A DNA stretch of 5,984 bases, from assembly GCA_017629415.1 (NCBI GenBank), contig JAGBXG010000410.1, forward strand, positions 1-5,984. The letters are read 5' to 3'. Shown piece after piece: positions 1-5,984 of the stretch. Each line of letters starts with the position of its first letter. The first letter of the stretch is position 1. The translations under genes were made by a program, and so were the position numbers. The notes beneath the pieces are model-generated. The model was given only the letters and a program-made list of their open reading frames with translations, searched no databases and was not told where the DNA came from. This DNA is from Pseudomonadota bacterium (GTDB lineage: Bacteria > Myxococcota > Bradymonadia > UBA4248).

Positions 1-1233
1 GGGGAGGTCTTTGCCTTCGACGAGTTCGAGGGAAGCACCGCCGCCTGTGGAGACGTGGGTGACTTTGTCATCGAGACCGAACTGACGGATGGCAGCTGCG
101 GAGTCACCGCCGCCGACAACGGTGATGCCTTCGGATTCGGTCAGGGCATTGGCGACGGCGATGGTGCCGGCGGCATAACGCGGATTTTCGAAAACACCCA
201 TGGGGCCATTCCAGAAGACGGCTTTAGCGGCTTTGACGACGTTGCTGTAGAGTTCACGGGTTTTGGGACCGATATCGAGGCCCATCTGACCTTCGGCGAA
301 GTTTTCGACGACTTCGCAGGGGGTGGTGTCATCGAGGGCGGTGGAAACGACGTGATCAACGGGCAGAAGGAGTTCGCACTTGCTACCGGCAGCTTTGGCG
401 AGGATGTTTTTGGCGATATCGAGGGCATCTTTTTCGACGCGGCTGGAGGCAACATCGACGCCTTTGGCGCTCAGGAGGGTATAAGCCATGGCACCGCCGA
501 TGCAGATTTGATCGCATTTTTCGATGAGGCTTTCGATGACGCCGATTTTATCGCTGACTTTGGCGCCGCCAAGGATGGCAACAAACGGGTGTTTGGGATC
601 GTAAACGATGCCGCCGAGGAAATCGATTTCTTTCTTGAGGAGGTAACCGCAAGCTTTGTTTTCGCCGAAGTGGGGAACCATGGTGGCCATGGAGGCATGG
701 GCACGGTGGCAGGTACCGAAAGCGTCATTGACATAGACATCGGCGAGATCGGCGAGGGAAGCGGCGAATTTTTTCTGGCTTTCTTTGACGGCTTTTTTGG
801 CAGCGGCTTTTTCTTCATCGCTGGCGAATTTCCCGCGAGGTTTGCCTTCTTCTTCTTCATAGAAGCGGAGGTTTTCGAGGAGGAGGATCTGGCCGGGTTC
901 GAGGCGTTTGCTCATTTCGACGATGCCGTCACCGACGCAATTTTCGGCGAAAATGACTTCGCGTTCGGGGAGGAGTTCGCTGAGACGTTCTGCGACGGGT
1001 TTGAGTGAAAATTCAGGATGAGGATTGGTCTTGGGACGACCGAGGTGGGAGGCAACGATGGGAAGACCGCCGTTACGGATGATGTACTGGATGGTGGGGA
1101 TGGCCTGACGAATGCGGAAATCGTCGGTGATTTTGCCGTCTTCGAGGGGAACGTTGAAATCGACGCGAACGAAAACGCGTTTGCCATCGAGGTTGAGGTC
1201 TTCTACGGATTTAATGCCATCGAGGTATGCCAT
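1..1233 (-). CDS. pgk: Phosphoglycerate kinase (3' end cut by window edge)
   Basis: Cytoplasmic glycolytic enzyme that transfers the acyl phosphate of 1,3-bisphosphoglycerate to ADP, giving 3-phosphoglycerate and ATP. The minus strand reads 411 codons without a stop up to base 1. Family motifs appear in order: RVDFNVP (23-29), SHLGRP (62-67), LLENLRF (118-124), NDAFGTCHRAHAS (169-181), GGAKVSDK (222-229), WNGPMGVFE (341-349), GGGDSAAA (374-381) and STGGGASLE (395-403). These cover the N-domain substrate site, the hinge and the nucleotide site. The reading ends in EGKDLP, where the family normally has only about 6-12 residues left, so the gene is nearly complete. The start MAYLDGIK is supported by AAAGGA at 1241-1246, 7 nt upstream. 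An acidic/basic stretch at about 126-156 is longer than in short bacterial PGKs. Codons are strongly biased to C-ending forms, as in highly expressed genes. It lies downstream of gap on the same strand. Confidence 0.97.
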   Translation of the reverse strand, partial: MAYLDGIKSVEDLNLDGKRVFVRVDFNVPLEDGKITDDFRIRQAIPTIQYIIRNGGLPIVASHLGRPKTNPHPEFSLKPVAERLSELLPEREVIFAENCVGDGIVEMSKRLEPGQILLLENLRFYEEEEGKPRGKFASDEEKAAAKKAVKESQKKFAASLADLADVYVNDAFGTCHRAHASMATMVPHFGENKACGYLLKKEIDFLGGIVYDPKHPFVAILGGAKVSDKIGVIESLIEKCDQICIGGAMAYTLLSAKGVDVASSRVEKDALDIAKNILAKAAGSKCELLLPVDHVVSTALDDTTPCEVVENFAEGQMGLDIGPKTRELYSNVVKAAKAVFWNGPMGVFENPRYAAGTIAVANALTESEGITVVGGGDSAAAIRQFGLDDKVTHVSTGGGASLELVEGKDLP

Positions 1234-1240
1234 GGAAATT

Positions 1241-1246
1241 TCCTTT
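1241..1246 (-). promoter_or_regulatory. Ribosome binding site of pgk
   Basis: AAAGGA on the minus strand, 7 nt before the ATG at 1233. It fixes the pgk start at MAYLDGIK, which also matches the usual PGK N-terminus. Confidence 0.75.
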
Positions 1247-1268
1247 GATAGAGTTGAAAAAGTGTTTG

Positions 1269-1336
1269 GCCGTGGGCTTTTATGAGCCGCGGGCTTGTAT
1301 CCATATAAAATGCTTTAGGCTTTTTGAGCCGCAGGC
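1269..1336. repeat. Three direct copies of a GCCGYRGGC 9-mer
   Basis: GCCGTGGGC (1269-1277), GCCGCGGGC (1286-1294) and GCCGCAGGC (1328-1336) lie in the pgk leader region, and each is followed by a T/A-rich stretch. A related GCCGCAGCCC follows at 1391-1400. The last two copies share a longer context, GAGCCGCGGGC against GAGCCGCAGGC. Function is unknown. They may be degenerate pieces of the hairpin repeats next to them. Confidence 0.45.
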
Positions 1337-1356
1337 ATGAGATTGCAAGCAAAGGG

Positions 1357-1395
1357 GCGGCACGCGTATGCGGCGAAGCCGTCATAGCGGGCCGC
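1357..1395 (-). repeat. REP-like hairpin element 1 (gap-pgk spacer)
   Basis: On the plus strand the outer arms GCGGC (1357-1361) and GCCGC (1391-1395) pair. Inside them are CGC/GCG, then TATG (1367-1370) with CATA (1383-1386), then CGGC-gaa-GCCG at the tip. G1366 is unpaired outside TATG, which is a C after CATA on the minus strand, as in the other elements of this window. AAGGGG touches the left edge, as it also touches the units of the 3790-3886 array. It may stabilise or attenuate the gap-pgk transcript; that role is inferred. Confidence 0.6.
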
Positions 1396-1396
1396 A

Positions 1397-1427
1397 GCCC
1401 GGTGTATGGCGTGAGCCATAGCCGGGC
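1397..1427 (-). repeat. REP-like hairpin element 2 (gap-pgk spacer)
   Basis: Outer arms GCCCGG (1397-1402) and CCGGGC (1422-1427) pair perfectly. Inner arms TATGGC (1405-1410) and GCCATA (1415-1420) pair perfectly around a GTGA loop. Unequal unpaired bases (TG on one side, G on the other) separate the two stems. It abuts element 1, so gap's terminator and two further hairpins stand in a row before pgk. No T-run follows on either strand, so it is not a standard intrinsic terminator. Confidence 0.65.
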
Positions 1428-1438
1428 GTAAAAAGGAT

Positions 1439-1483
1439 AAAAAAAGAGCCAGAGCCTTATCGTGTAAGGAACTCCGGCTCTTT
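1439..1483 (-). terminator. Intrinsic terminator of gap
   Basis: A long stem pairs AAAGAGCC (1443-1450) with GGCTCTTT (1476-1483), then GAG (1452-1454) with CTC (1472-1474), then CCTTA (1455-1459) with TAAGG (1465-1469) around a 5-nt loop. On the minus strand the stem leads into seven U (1445-1439), the expected layout for a transcript from gap, whose stop codon lies 24 nt upstream. On the plus strand only three T follow. pgk therefore depends on readthrough or on a promoter of its own that I could not identify. Confidence 0.88.
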
Positions 1484-1506
1484 AAGTAACGGAATAAAAG
1501 TCCGAA

Positions 1507-2516
<1,010 letters not shown>

Positions 2517-2533
2517 AAAACACACATGAATGC

Positions 2534-2563
2534 GGGCTTCCGAGAACCGTTCCCGGCTCGCCC
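2534..2563 (-). promoter_or_regulatory. Hairpin in the gap 5' leader
   Basis: On the minus strand GGGC/GCCC closes a stem whose inner part, CCGGGAA and TTCTCGG (one G-T pair), surrounds a CGG loop. It lies at the very 5' end of the leader predicted from the promoter at 2577-2606 and has no U-run after it. This suggests a transcript-stabilising 5' hairpin rather than an attenuator. That role is inferred. Confidence 0.5.
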
Positions 2564-2576
2564 TGAAAACGCGCTG

Positions 2577-2606
2577 TGTATAGTCCCGCCGCGCCGGACT
2601 TGTCAA
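2577..2606 (-). promoter_or_regulatory. Sigma70-type promoter of gap
   Basis: On the minus strand a perfect -35 TTGACA (2606-2601) is followed after 18 nt by TATACA (2582-2577), five of six matches to the -10 consensus. Transcription would start near 2570, giving a leader of about 65 nt before the gap ATG. The spacer is very GC-rich. Confidence 0.82.
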
Positions 2607-2713
2607 CGGTTTTACACCTACATGGCGCATCATTTGCCGCCGACGGCTCGCTAGGCTAGGCACATTTTTGATAAGGCAAGTTTTTGAGGTGTTTTTTTTG
2701 AATCTTTTGACAT

Positions 2714-2752
2714 AAAAAGCCGCTATCGTCACTCCGTACCGATACGCGGCTT
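2714..2752 (-). repeat. REP-like hairpin element 3, also terminator-like on the minus strand
   Basis: AAGCCGC (2717-2723) pairs with GCGGCTT (2746-2752), and TATCG (2724-2728) pairs with CGATA (2740-2744) around an 11-nt loop. C2745 is a single unpaired base just outside ATA, the same position as in the other elements. On the minus strand the stem runs directly into TTTTT (2718-2714), so it could stop transcription entering the gap promoter region from upstream. No gene ends just upstream on that strand, so insulation is inferred. Confidence 0.6.
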
Positions 2753-2755
2753 GAT

Positions 2756-2792
2756 GCGCGCCGCTATCGCCTGACGGCAATACGCGCCGCGT
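2756..2792 (+). repeat. REP-like hairpin element 4
   Basis: TATCGCC (2765-2771) and GGCAATA (2776-2782) pair at six of seven positions around TGAC. Outside, CGC (2762-2764) pairs with GCG (2784-2786) beyond the unpaired C2783. After one C-C mismatch, CGCG (2757-2760) pairs with CGCG (2788-2791). It lies 3 nt from element 3 in the same orientation, so the two form a pair. A TTGTTTTT tract follows on the plus strand. Confidence 0.55.
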
Positions 2793-2850
2793 TGTTTTTA
2801 TGTGTCTTGATTGTTATATGTTGTTTCGGTTTGTGTTTTAATGTTTTGTG

Positions 2851-2909
2851 ATTTATGAGGAACCTAAGTATTGCAATTTATGAGGAGCCTAAGTATTGCA
2901 ATTTATGAG
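2851..2909. repeat. 25-nt tandem repeat, 2.4 copies
   Basis: Copies at 2851-2875 and 2876-2900 differ at one position (AACC against AGCC). A third partial copy, ATTTATGAG, covers 2901-2909. Each unit contains CCTAAGTATTGCA. The repeat lies about 170 nt upstream of the lipoprotein start, in AT-rich DNA. It may be a duplicated binding site or a simple local duplication; the sequence alone does not decide. Confidence 0.85.
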
Positions 2910-2936
2910 TATCTTGATATGAATCATTGTCCTTTT

Positions 2937-2963
2937 GATATTATCCTTGGATTAGATAATATC
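2937..2963. promoter_or_regulatory. 9-bp perfect dyad upstream of the lipoprotein gene
   Basis: GATATTATC (2937-2945) and GATAATATC (2955-2963) are exact inverted copies separated by 9 nt. TTGATA (2935-2940) and TAATAT (2957-2962), 16 nt apart, give a weak promoter-like pair that overlaps the dyad. This would suit an operator, but the promoter match is poor. Between 2793 and 3081 I see no gene and only this dyad and the 25-nt repeats. Confidence 0.4.
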
Positions 2964-3071
2964 CAGTTATTTTATGCTTTTCCTTGGTGATATGAAGCTT
3001 ATGTTTGAGAAGTTGAAAAAAAAATGTTATTACATTTGGGACTTCCTATGGTTGGAAGGCTTTCATGTCTT

Positions 3072-3077
3072 AAGGAG
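3072..3077 (+). promoter_or_regulatory. Ribosome binding site that decides the lipoprotein start
   Basis: AAGGAG ends 4 nt before the ATG at 3082. The open frame extends up to an ATG at 2974, but none of the earlier ATGs has a comparable site. Starting at 3082 also puts the signal peptide at the true N-terminus. Confidence 0.8.
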
Positions 3078-3081
3078 ATTT

Positions 3082-3684
3082 ATGCATACAAAAAAGATTT
3101 TAGCTGTTGTTCTGGGACTCAGTTTTTTGCTTATGTCTTGCAGTACAACAACCCATTTCACATCCAATGTTCCTGTTGATGTCTATGTCAATGGTACATA
3201 TGTTGGCAAAACACCTAACGCAAGTATCAGTCTATCGGACGCGGTTTGGGAGAATCCTACTTGTAAGGCTGTGACAAGCGACAATCAATCTTTTCCTTGT
3301 AACATTAAACGTGAACCCAAAATCCCTACGATCATCGGCGGCATATTCCTTTGGCCGCTTTGGCTTTGGGCGTATGGACCTCAAGATCAACAAAATATTA
3401 ATATTCCGGATATGCCCAATTCTGTACAGAATCAAAATGTCGCTCAATCAGCAGCAGACGCTCAAATTCAGGGAGGTACCAACTCTCAAGTCGCGCCAGG
3501 TCAGACAGAGTATCAAGTTCAAGCTTATGTCGATGAAACAGGTAGAACTTATTATCTGGATGGTATGAAACGAAAATATTATCTCGATCGAAATGGCGAT
3601 CCCTATTATCTCAATTCTCAAGGAATGCCTTTCTATTATACCGAAACTGGAGAAGCCATTTTGCTTGATCCAAATTCTATCTAA
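3082..3684 (+). CDS. Predicted outer-membrane lipoprotein with PEGA-like segment and nonapeptide aromatic repeats
   Basis: Not a gene I recognise by name. The 200-residue product starts with a lipoprotein signal peptide: Lys4-Lys5, a hydrophobic core, then lipobox LMSC with Cys20 as the lipidated residue. Ser at +2 suggests the outer membrane rather than inner-membrane retention. Residues 30-45 (VPVDVYVNG...VGKTP) resemble a PEGA-type surface domain. Cys61 and Cys73 could form a disulfide. Residues 79-99 form a hydrophobic, Trp-rich segment (PTIIGGIFLWPLWLW). A Gln/Asn-rich linker (about 101-145) leads to six contiguous 9-residue units (146-199) of the form xx-aromatic-aromatic-L-D/N-xx-G, such as RKYYLDRNG and DPYYLNSQG. 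An in-frame extension back to 2974 is possible but lacks a Shine-Dalgarno. Codons are A/T-rich, unlike gap and pgk. Its likely role is structural or binding at the envelope; the partner is unknown. Confidence 0.88.
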   Translation: MHTKKILAVVLGLSFLLMSCSTTTHFTSNVPVDVYVNGTYVGKTPNASISLSDAVWENPTCKAVTSDNQSFPCNIKREPKIPTIIGGIFLWPLWLWAYGPQDQQNINIPDMPNSVQNQNVAQSAADAQIQGGTNSQVAPGQTEYQVQAYVDETGRTYYLDGMKRKYYLDRNGDPYYLNSQGMPFYYTETGEAILLDPNSI

Positions 3685-3695
3685 TTTCCTTTGGG

Positions 3696-3709
3696 TCATT
3701 CTAGAATGA
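3696..3709. promoter_or_regulatory. 14-bp perfect palindrome after the lipoprotein gene
   Basis: TCATTCTAGAATGA reads the same on both strands and starts 11 nt after the lipoprotein stop codon. With no loop and no T-run it is unlikely to be a terminator. A dimeric protein site is possible; chance is also possible. Confidence 0.4.
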
Positions 3710-3786
3710 AGTTTGCCGGTGTAATACTTGAGCATATTTGAAAACAATTTCCGGTTAAACTCAATCTTTGGAGTTGCCTCTATGCT

Positions 3787-3895
3787 TTCGGCGCGTATGC
3801 AACGCATAGCGCCGAAGGGGTAGGCGCGTATGCAACGCATAGCGCCGAAGGGGTAGGCGCGTATGCAACGCATAGCGCCGAAGGGGATGCCCCTT
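3787..3895 (-). repeat. Three-copy 33-nt palindromic array (REP-like elements 5-7)
   Basis: Units at 3790-3822, 3823-3855 and 3856-3886 are identical over their shared length. Each folds as GGCGC-g-TATGC-aac-GCATA-GCGCC and is followed by GAAGGGG, with TA linking successive units. Flanking TTC (3787-3789) extends the first palindrome to GAA (3814-3816). The array ends in a perfect AAGGGG-atg-CCCCTT hairpin (3881-3895). It lies between the convergent ends of the lipoprotein gene (+) and the barrel-protein gene (-), so it could block or process both transcripts. The rest of the 3685-4075 gap is AT-rich, with no gene and no convincing T-tailed terminator for either gene. Confidence 0.9.
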
Positions 3896-4075
3896 GAAAA
3901 GCAAATGTTATTTGTAAAATGAGATATCGATTTGTTATCGAAATACTCTTTCAAGTAAAGTGTATTTAGAATGTGTTGTGTTGAATGTGAGTTTATAGAA
4001 TTAACGGATTGATATTAAATCTGTTTTTTGAAACAAGTTGTGTTGTGATATCATAAATATAAAATAAAAGATGAT

Positions 4076-5788
4076 TTAATATACTTTGTATGAGAATCTC
4101 AGCTGAACATATTGATCGATTTGCACTTTGTCGATCATTTGTACATCATAGTTGAGACGCAGGGTATAAGAAATACTGGCGATAGAAGACAATCGAATCG
4201 CAGCATCGACATCGATATCAACAATAGGGTTACGCCAATGATAGAAGGGTTCGAGGAGTGAGGCATCGACTTTAAGTGTAAACCATTGAATCGGGGTCAG
4301 ATCAAGTGTCAATGCGGCTTCGGCTCCGAACTGTGATGAACTTAGAACGGGGTTGAGTGTAATCGTTTGGGTATCATTATCGATTTCGTGGACGATATAT
4401 AAATCGCGAGTGAAAACATGGCGATAAGCGAGCCCGAGTCGAGCACTGAGTTTGAGCCAGAAACCGAAAGTATAGTCAAAACGTGCGCCGGCACCTGCAT
4501 TCAGTTCAAGCGGCGAAAAGGAGGGCGACAGCTTCAATTCACGTTGGTTTTCTAGAACAGAAATGAGATTGCCATCTGCATCGAGTTTTTGAATCGTATG
4601 CGGTGTGGCCAGTTCCTGCCATGCCGGGGCCATATTGGATTCAAATGAGAATCGTCCATAAGGTCCGAACCAATCTACGACTCGGTAGGTATAAAGCAGC
4701 TCGAGATTGAGGTCGTCAACCGTGGTAAAAAAGGGTCTTTCTTCAAATCGGACGGTGCCGCCAATTTCGGCGTTCAGGCGTGTATATAAAAAATGTTTAT
4801 GCAGTCCGAGTGTGAAATAAGATTCTAGAAATACGCTGATATCGAGCAGCTGACCGGCGGCTTTACCGACGACATCGGCGGTATGGTTATAACGGACGGA
4901 ACCGCCCACCAGGACACCTGCCCACCACCATCGTTCTTCGTCATCTTCGGGCATTTCTTCAATTTCGCCGCCGCCTAGGATGTCGCCGGTTTCTTCATCA
5001 AGTACGAGGGTCACGCGAGAGAGTTCACCGGGTTTAAGTTCGACAGTAATGAAGTTTTTGCGAGCCTGGTAACCTTCACCGGCAGAAATAATCATGTATT
5101 GGCCAGGCCAAAGCAGCCAAGTTGAGAGGCGTTCCCCTTCGTTGAGCAAGGCACCGCTGCCAAGGCCGATGTAACTTCTATCGGGCAAGCTGACGATTTC
5201 ATAGTTGCCTCGGATCGTTGTGCCGCGATCGTTGACGACTTTTACAGCCAGACCGGACCATTCGACGGGAATCATTGTCGTCGAGCCTTTGACGACATGG
5301 GCATCAAATTCCAGGCGTTCAGCAGTGACCAGTGAACCGACGACAACGGTATAATCGCCCGGCGGTACATAAGCAGTGGTGCCGGTATAAGCTTCTTTGA
5401 CGATTTCGTCCGTGGCATCACGAACTTGATATTTAGGTTCGTTGATGCCGCCAGTCATGGAGGGGACAAAAACACCGCCTTGCAGAACAGGCTGGAGTTG
5501 GGCATCACGCTCAAGCTGGATGGCGGGTTCAGGCTGAAGCCAGGTTCGACTGCCGTCATGGGGATCCGCTTCTAAATTGTGGTCTGCATTCTCAATCGTG
5601 GCAGCTGTATGTTTAAAATTCAGATCTTTTTGTGCAGTGATTTCTTCTTTGGTTTCCGGCGCATCACCTGTTTGATTGATCAAAGCCCACCTGTCTGTAT
5701 CCAATTTTTTTGCATTTTCATCAGCAAATGCTTGAGCTGATATCAGCATGATGCAAAGGCTATAAAGGTAGGCTGAAAATCGTTTCAT
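4076..5788 (-). CDS. Secreted protein with beta-sandwich segments and predicted C-terminal outer-membrane beta-barrel
   Basis: No named family recognised. The 570-residue product begins with a signal peptide (MKRF, then a hydrophobic core to SAQAFA, likely cut after Ala20 or Ala22). A polar stretch follows (23-100). Residues about 115-175 contain YVPPGDYTVVVGS and residues about 176-266 contain LLWPGQYMIISAGEGY. Both have the Pro-Gly-x-Tyr turn typical of PEGA or carboxypeptidase-regulatory-like beta-sandwiches, so two such domains are inferred. An acidic linker (about 267-286, EEMPEDDEE) precedes WWWAGVLVGGSV. From there to the end, alternating amphipathic strands rich in Tyr, Phe and Trp, ending in YKVY, resemble an outer-membrane barrel with a C-terminal aromatic sorting signal. 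The start has only a weak Shine-Dalgarno. The upstream stop codon lies 2 nt away, so translational coupling is likely. Possible roles are a porin-like channel or an envelope anchor. Confidence 0.88.
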   Translation of the reverse strand: MKRFSAYLYSLCIMLISAQAFADENAKKLDTDRWALINQTGDAPETKEEITAQKDLNFKHTAATIENADHNLEADPHDGSRTWLQPEPAIQLERDAQLQPVLQGGVFVPSMTGGINEPKYQVRDATDEIVKEAYTGTTAYVPPGDYTVVVGSLVTAERLEFDAHVVKGSTTMIPVEWSGLAVKVVNDRGTTIRGNYEIVSLPDRSYIGLGSGALLNEGERLSTWLLWPGQYMIISAGEGYQARKNFITVELKPGELSRVTLVLDEETGDILGGGEIEEMPEDDEERWWWAGVLVGGSVRYNHTADVVGKAAGQLLDISVFLESYFTLGLHKHFLYTRLNAEIGGTVRFEERPFFTTVDDLNLELLYTYRVVDWFGPYGRFSFESNMAPAWQELATPHTIQKLDADGNLISVLENQRELKLSPSFSPLELNAGAGARFDYTFGFWLKLSARLGLAYRHVFTRDLYIVHEIDNDTQTITLNPVLSSSQFGAEAALTLDLTPIQWFTLKVDASLLEPFYHWRNPIVDIDVDAAIRLSSIASISYTLRLNYDVQMIDKVQIDQYVQLRFSYKVY

Positions 5789-5790
5789 GG

Positions 5791-5984
5791 TTATTTATCC
5801 GCGTTTTGTGGCTTATTTTTTAAAGATGCACGAGGTGTATCTGCAGATAAATCTTCTAAAGACAGATCTTCTGTTTGTTCCTGCTGTTCTGAGCTATCTG
5901 CAGCTATTTCAGAACTTTGGGGCGACGGTAGTGTGTTCTGAGATGGAGCAGATAATTTGCTCATTTTTTGATCTAAATCTTCAA
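5791..5984 (-). CDS. C-terminal fragment of an acidic, Ser/Gln/Glu-rich protein (5' end outside window)
   Basis: The minus strand is open from the window edge to a TAA at 5793-5791, giving 63 visible residues that begin EDLDQKMSKLSAPS and end KNKPQNADK. The reading is low-complexity and acidic (SSEQQEQTEDLSLEDLSAD), which looks like a disordered tail; no domain is visible. An internal ATG gives a 57-residue reading (MSKLSAPS...), but no Shine-Dalgarno precedes it and the frame stays open upstream, so a longer gene is more likely. The stop codon lies 2 nt before the ATG of the barrel protein, so the two probably share an operon. Function cannot be told from this part. Confidence 0.72.
   Translation of the reverse strand, partial: EDLDQKMSKLSAPSQNTLPSPQSSEIAADSSEQQEQTEDLSLEDLSADTPRASLKNKPQNADK

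Noticed and set aside
55..1008. 317-codon open frame on the plus strand
   Set aside because: It is antisense to pgk. The strong C-ending codon bias of pgk removes stops from this frame. The Gly/Phe/Asp/Ala-rich product has no domain, and the pgk motifs are unmistakable on the other strand.
1203..1385. 60-codon open frame on the minus strand across the pgk start
   Set aside because: It overlaps the pgk start out of frame and covers element 1 and the GCCGYRGGC repeats. No Shine-Dalgarno.
2707..2735. Plus-strand promoter from TTGACA at 2707-2712
   Set aside because: No -10-like hexamer lies 16-18 nt downstream; the DNA there is the stem of element 3.
2974..3081. 36-residue N-terminal extension of the lipoprotein
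   Set aside because: It would bury the signal peptide internally, and none of the earlier ATGs has a good Shine-Dalgarno, whereas the ATG at 3082 has AAGGAG.
3787..3895. CRISPR array
   Set aside because: The 33-nt units are contiguous with no variable spacers, and no cas gene is visible.
3448..3954. 168-codon open frame on the minus strand with an 11-residue repeat (YPFGAMRCIRA)
   Set aside because: The repeat is the 33-nt palindromic array read in frame. The rest overlaps the well-supported lipoprotein gene in antisense. No start signal or plausible domain.
4021..4060. Intrinsic terminator for the 570-residue protein gene
   Set aside because: The only stem near the stop is a short, bulged, A/T-rich one (CTTGTTT with AAACAG) without a proper U-run.

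Overview
The window looks like a chromosomal segment of a Gram-negative bacterium. It has two highly biased glycolytic housekeeping genes, a lipoprotein gene with a clear lipobox, and a large exported protein that ends like an outer-membrane beta-barrel. The GAPDH reads like the GapA type of gammaproteobacteria. I cannot place the organism more precisely; a proteobacterial or deltaproteobacterial/myxobacterial-like lineage is only a guess.

Layout. (1) Positions 1-2640, minus strand: gap (2505-1507) followed by pgk (1233 to beyond the window edge), consecutive enzymes of lower glycolysis. gap has a near-consensus sigma70 promoter, a hairpin-headed leader, a strong Shine-Dalgarno and an intrinsic terminator. 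Two more GC-rich hairpins stand between that terminator and pgk. pgk lacks only its last few residues here. (2) 2641-3081: a gene-free divergent region holding two GC-rich hairpins, a 25-nt tandem repeat and a 9-bp dyad. (3) 3082-3684, plus strand: a small AT-rich lipoprotein gene with a PEGA-like segment, a hydrophobic segment and six 9-residue aromatic repeats at the C-terminus. (4) 3685-4075: a convergent gene-free region holding a three-copy 33-nt array of palindromic units and a separate 14-bp palindrome. (5) 4076-5984, minus strand: an apparent two-gene operon. The end of an acidic Ser/Gln/Glu-rich protein is followed 2 nt later by a 570-residue secreted protein with beta-sandwich-like repeats and a predicted outer-membrane barrel.

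The most interesting signal is that all three larger intergenic regions carry hairpins of one apparent type. Each has a GC-rich outer stem, a TAT...ATA inner stem, and an unpaired base (usually C) just outside the inner stem on one side. Seven copies occur in 6 kb, in both orientations, which suggests a dispersed REP-like family. The second most interesting feature is the lipoprotein's nonapeptide repeat tail. I see no rRNA, tRNA, CRISPR array, transposase or phage gene.
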